From NCBI RefSeq assembly GCF_047495875.1, contig NC_092497.1, positions 56,846,977-56,910,976 on the forward strand: a stretch of DNA of 64,000 bases, written 5' to 3'. The position numbers and the translations under genes are program-made. The notes beneath the pieces are model-generated. The model was not told where the DNA came from and ran no database searches. It was given only the letters and a program-made list of their open reading frames with translations. The stretch is from Pithys albifrons albifrons. Its lineage: Eukaryota; Chordata; Aves; Passeriformes; Thamnophilidae. This document shows, piece after piece, positions 62,601 to 64,000 of the stretch. Each line of letters starts with the position of its first letter. Position 1 is the stretch's first letter.

Positions 62601-64000
62601 CCATACTGGAAACATTATCCTTGTTTCTGTTGCCGAATGTTAGATATTCATTGTAACTTGCTGTAAAACAATATGCAGTGAATTGACCATTACCATAAGT
62701 TATGAATAAAGAAATAACATATAAATGTGTAAAGCTGTATATTATTCATATTTATAAGATAAAATAGGGAACTGGAACTTCCTGTATGGCAGACATGGTT
62801 TTCAAAATCCTTTTTGCCAAAGGTTTTACTTTTCTTGCTTCAGGGCAATAAGGGATTGCTTTGAGGTCAGAAACCTTTCCCCTATGGAAAATATTGTATA
62901 TATAGTAGCTTTATTTCAGATGAGTTTCACCTTTTTGAGAAATTTGTCCATCAATTCAAAGGTGATACTATACATGAGATGAACCATTACACCAATGCAG
63001 TTGACATATTTCTGACTATTTGTCCAAGATCTTGCCAAAGTACAAGAATTTCTTCAGTCATGGTTTTTGTGTCTGAACTTTGACTGAAAAAAGACATATT
63101 TGACATATGTGGGCCTGAAATATCTACAAAGTAGTCCCAGTGCTTCATTTGTTGTTGTTTTTTTTTTTTTTTTTTTTTTTTAAAGAATGAAAGTCTTTCT
63201 ACTGTTTGATGAGTTTTGAAAAATGGAAATCTTTTAAATGCATGAATTCCTAATGAACTTATTCCTTCACAGTGATTAACTCTGGGATTCAGATTAGACA
63301 GAAGCTTAATAAAAGCTGAACACACATCTATTGGGGATAAAAACTTTAAAAGTGGTTACAACAATGAAGTGAACTTTCATTCCTATTGCACTCAAGATTT
63401 CATGGTGCTACAGCTGATCTGAACTTCTCTCTTGAATGGGACCTAGGGTAAACACTAAAATCCCCATTCTGCCAAAGACAGTGTAATCTTGATTATGGCT
63501 TTGAAAAAGTATTGTTCCTCGTGAGTGGGACTTACAGGCATTCCTCAGGTGCTATATGAATGCTTCTTCAATCAGAGGTCTATTTAAGCAAGTCCTCACA
63601 AAGTTAGCCCTATAGTTTACTTTTTAATTTTCTGGTAGCTCTTCCTCAAATACACAGAGCAAAATAAGTAATCTATTATTATTTGGCTAAGGTTTTTTTT
63701 TTTTCATTTTGATCATATAGCTTGCAGCTTTTTGTAATATGAATGTTACAAATTGAAAAGGTCACATTAGTATAGAAACACACATACTGGAAGAATGAAC
63801 TACCATTTACCAAGCCCAAGATACTTGAGATATAATCTGCAAAATTTTGCATCCTTGATATAATCCCAGATAAGGAAGATATTTTTTAAAGGTAATATAT
63901 TGAAAAGGCATGCCTGTATTTCCTGCATATATTGCTAGGTTAAAATACTCACTGCATTTGTGTTGCTGGTGTTTCTGTGAATAAAGAACAGCATTCTTTA
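59641..64000. other. Intergenic, no supported gene (4.4 kb)
   Basis: AT-rich sequence to the window edge. It contains a T/G tract (61762-61803), a T24 run (63158-63181) and an exon-like segment at 61020-61125 reported as a finding. No RNA gene or transposon is recognised. Confidence 0.55.
63158..63181 (+). repeat. Poly(T) run (T24)
   Basis: Homopolymer of 24 T after GTTGTTG. On the minus strand it would be a poly(A) run, but I see no retroposed gene text beside it. Confidence 0.95.

Noticed and set aside
63158..63325. Poly(A) on the minus strand as the tail of a processed retrogene
   Set aside because: The adjoining sequence (63182 onward) has no recognisable coding text and no flanking duplication was seen.

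Overview
The window is vertebrate nuclear DNA, almost certainly from a bird and probably a songbird. It has CR1 LINE fragments ending in the avian ATTCTGTGA-type 3' signature, several solo LTRs of the avian ERVL type, an AT-rich background, one sharp CpG island and spliced genes. There are no bacterial-style operons. Most long open reading frames are chance frames in repeats or in the CpG island.

Only one protein-coding gene is supported: the 5' end of ST8SIA4 (PST, polysialyltransferase IV) on the minus strand. Coding exon 1 (5891-6003) lies in a CpG island of about 1.5 kb (5420-6960). Exon 2 (1309-1440) follows a 4.45 kb intron, and the rest of the gene lies off the left edge. Together the two exons encode residues 1-82 of a protein of about 359 residues: cytoplasmic tail, Golgi signal anchor, stem, two N-glycosylation sites and the start of the polybasic region.

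The other 57 kb (about 7,000-64,000) is upstream of ST8SIA4 and behaves as a gene desert. This fits mammalian synteny as I recall it, where a long gene-free interval lies upstream of ST8SIA4. In chicken this block is on the Z chromosome, so Z linkage is plausible here but cannot be read from the sequence.

Layout of the desert: a retroelement-dense stretch at 7.7-13.3 kb (two solo LTRs of one family, one LTR-like element of a second family, an ERVL LTR and a degenerate TTAGGG-like patch); a CR1 with a broken reverse transcriptase at 19.5-21.9 kb, split by a second copy of the LTR-like element; a 286 bp polypurine tract at 26.1 kb; an avian ERV-derived repeat with an adjoining LTR-like block at 30.7-31.6 kb; ERVL LTRs at 37.7, 49.6, 55.3 and 59.1 kb; CR1 fragments at 46.5, 55.7 and 57.6 kb; a second copy of the ERV-derived repeat at 48.1 kb; and a (TAGA)18 microsatellite at 43.1 kb. 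The remainder is AT-rich sequence in which I see no gene.

I found no previously undescribed gene system. The points most worth a second look are an LTR whose promoter elements face ST8SIA4 from about 1.1 kb outside the CpG island, the nested LTR-in-CR1 insertion, the interstitial telomere-like patch, the polypurine tract, and a short exon-like segment at 61.0 kb.
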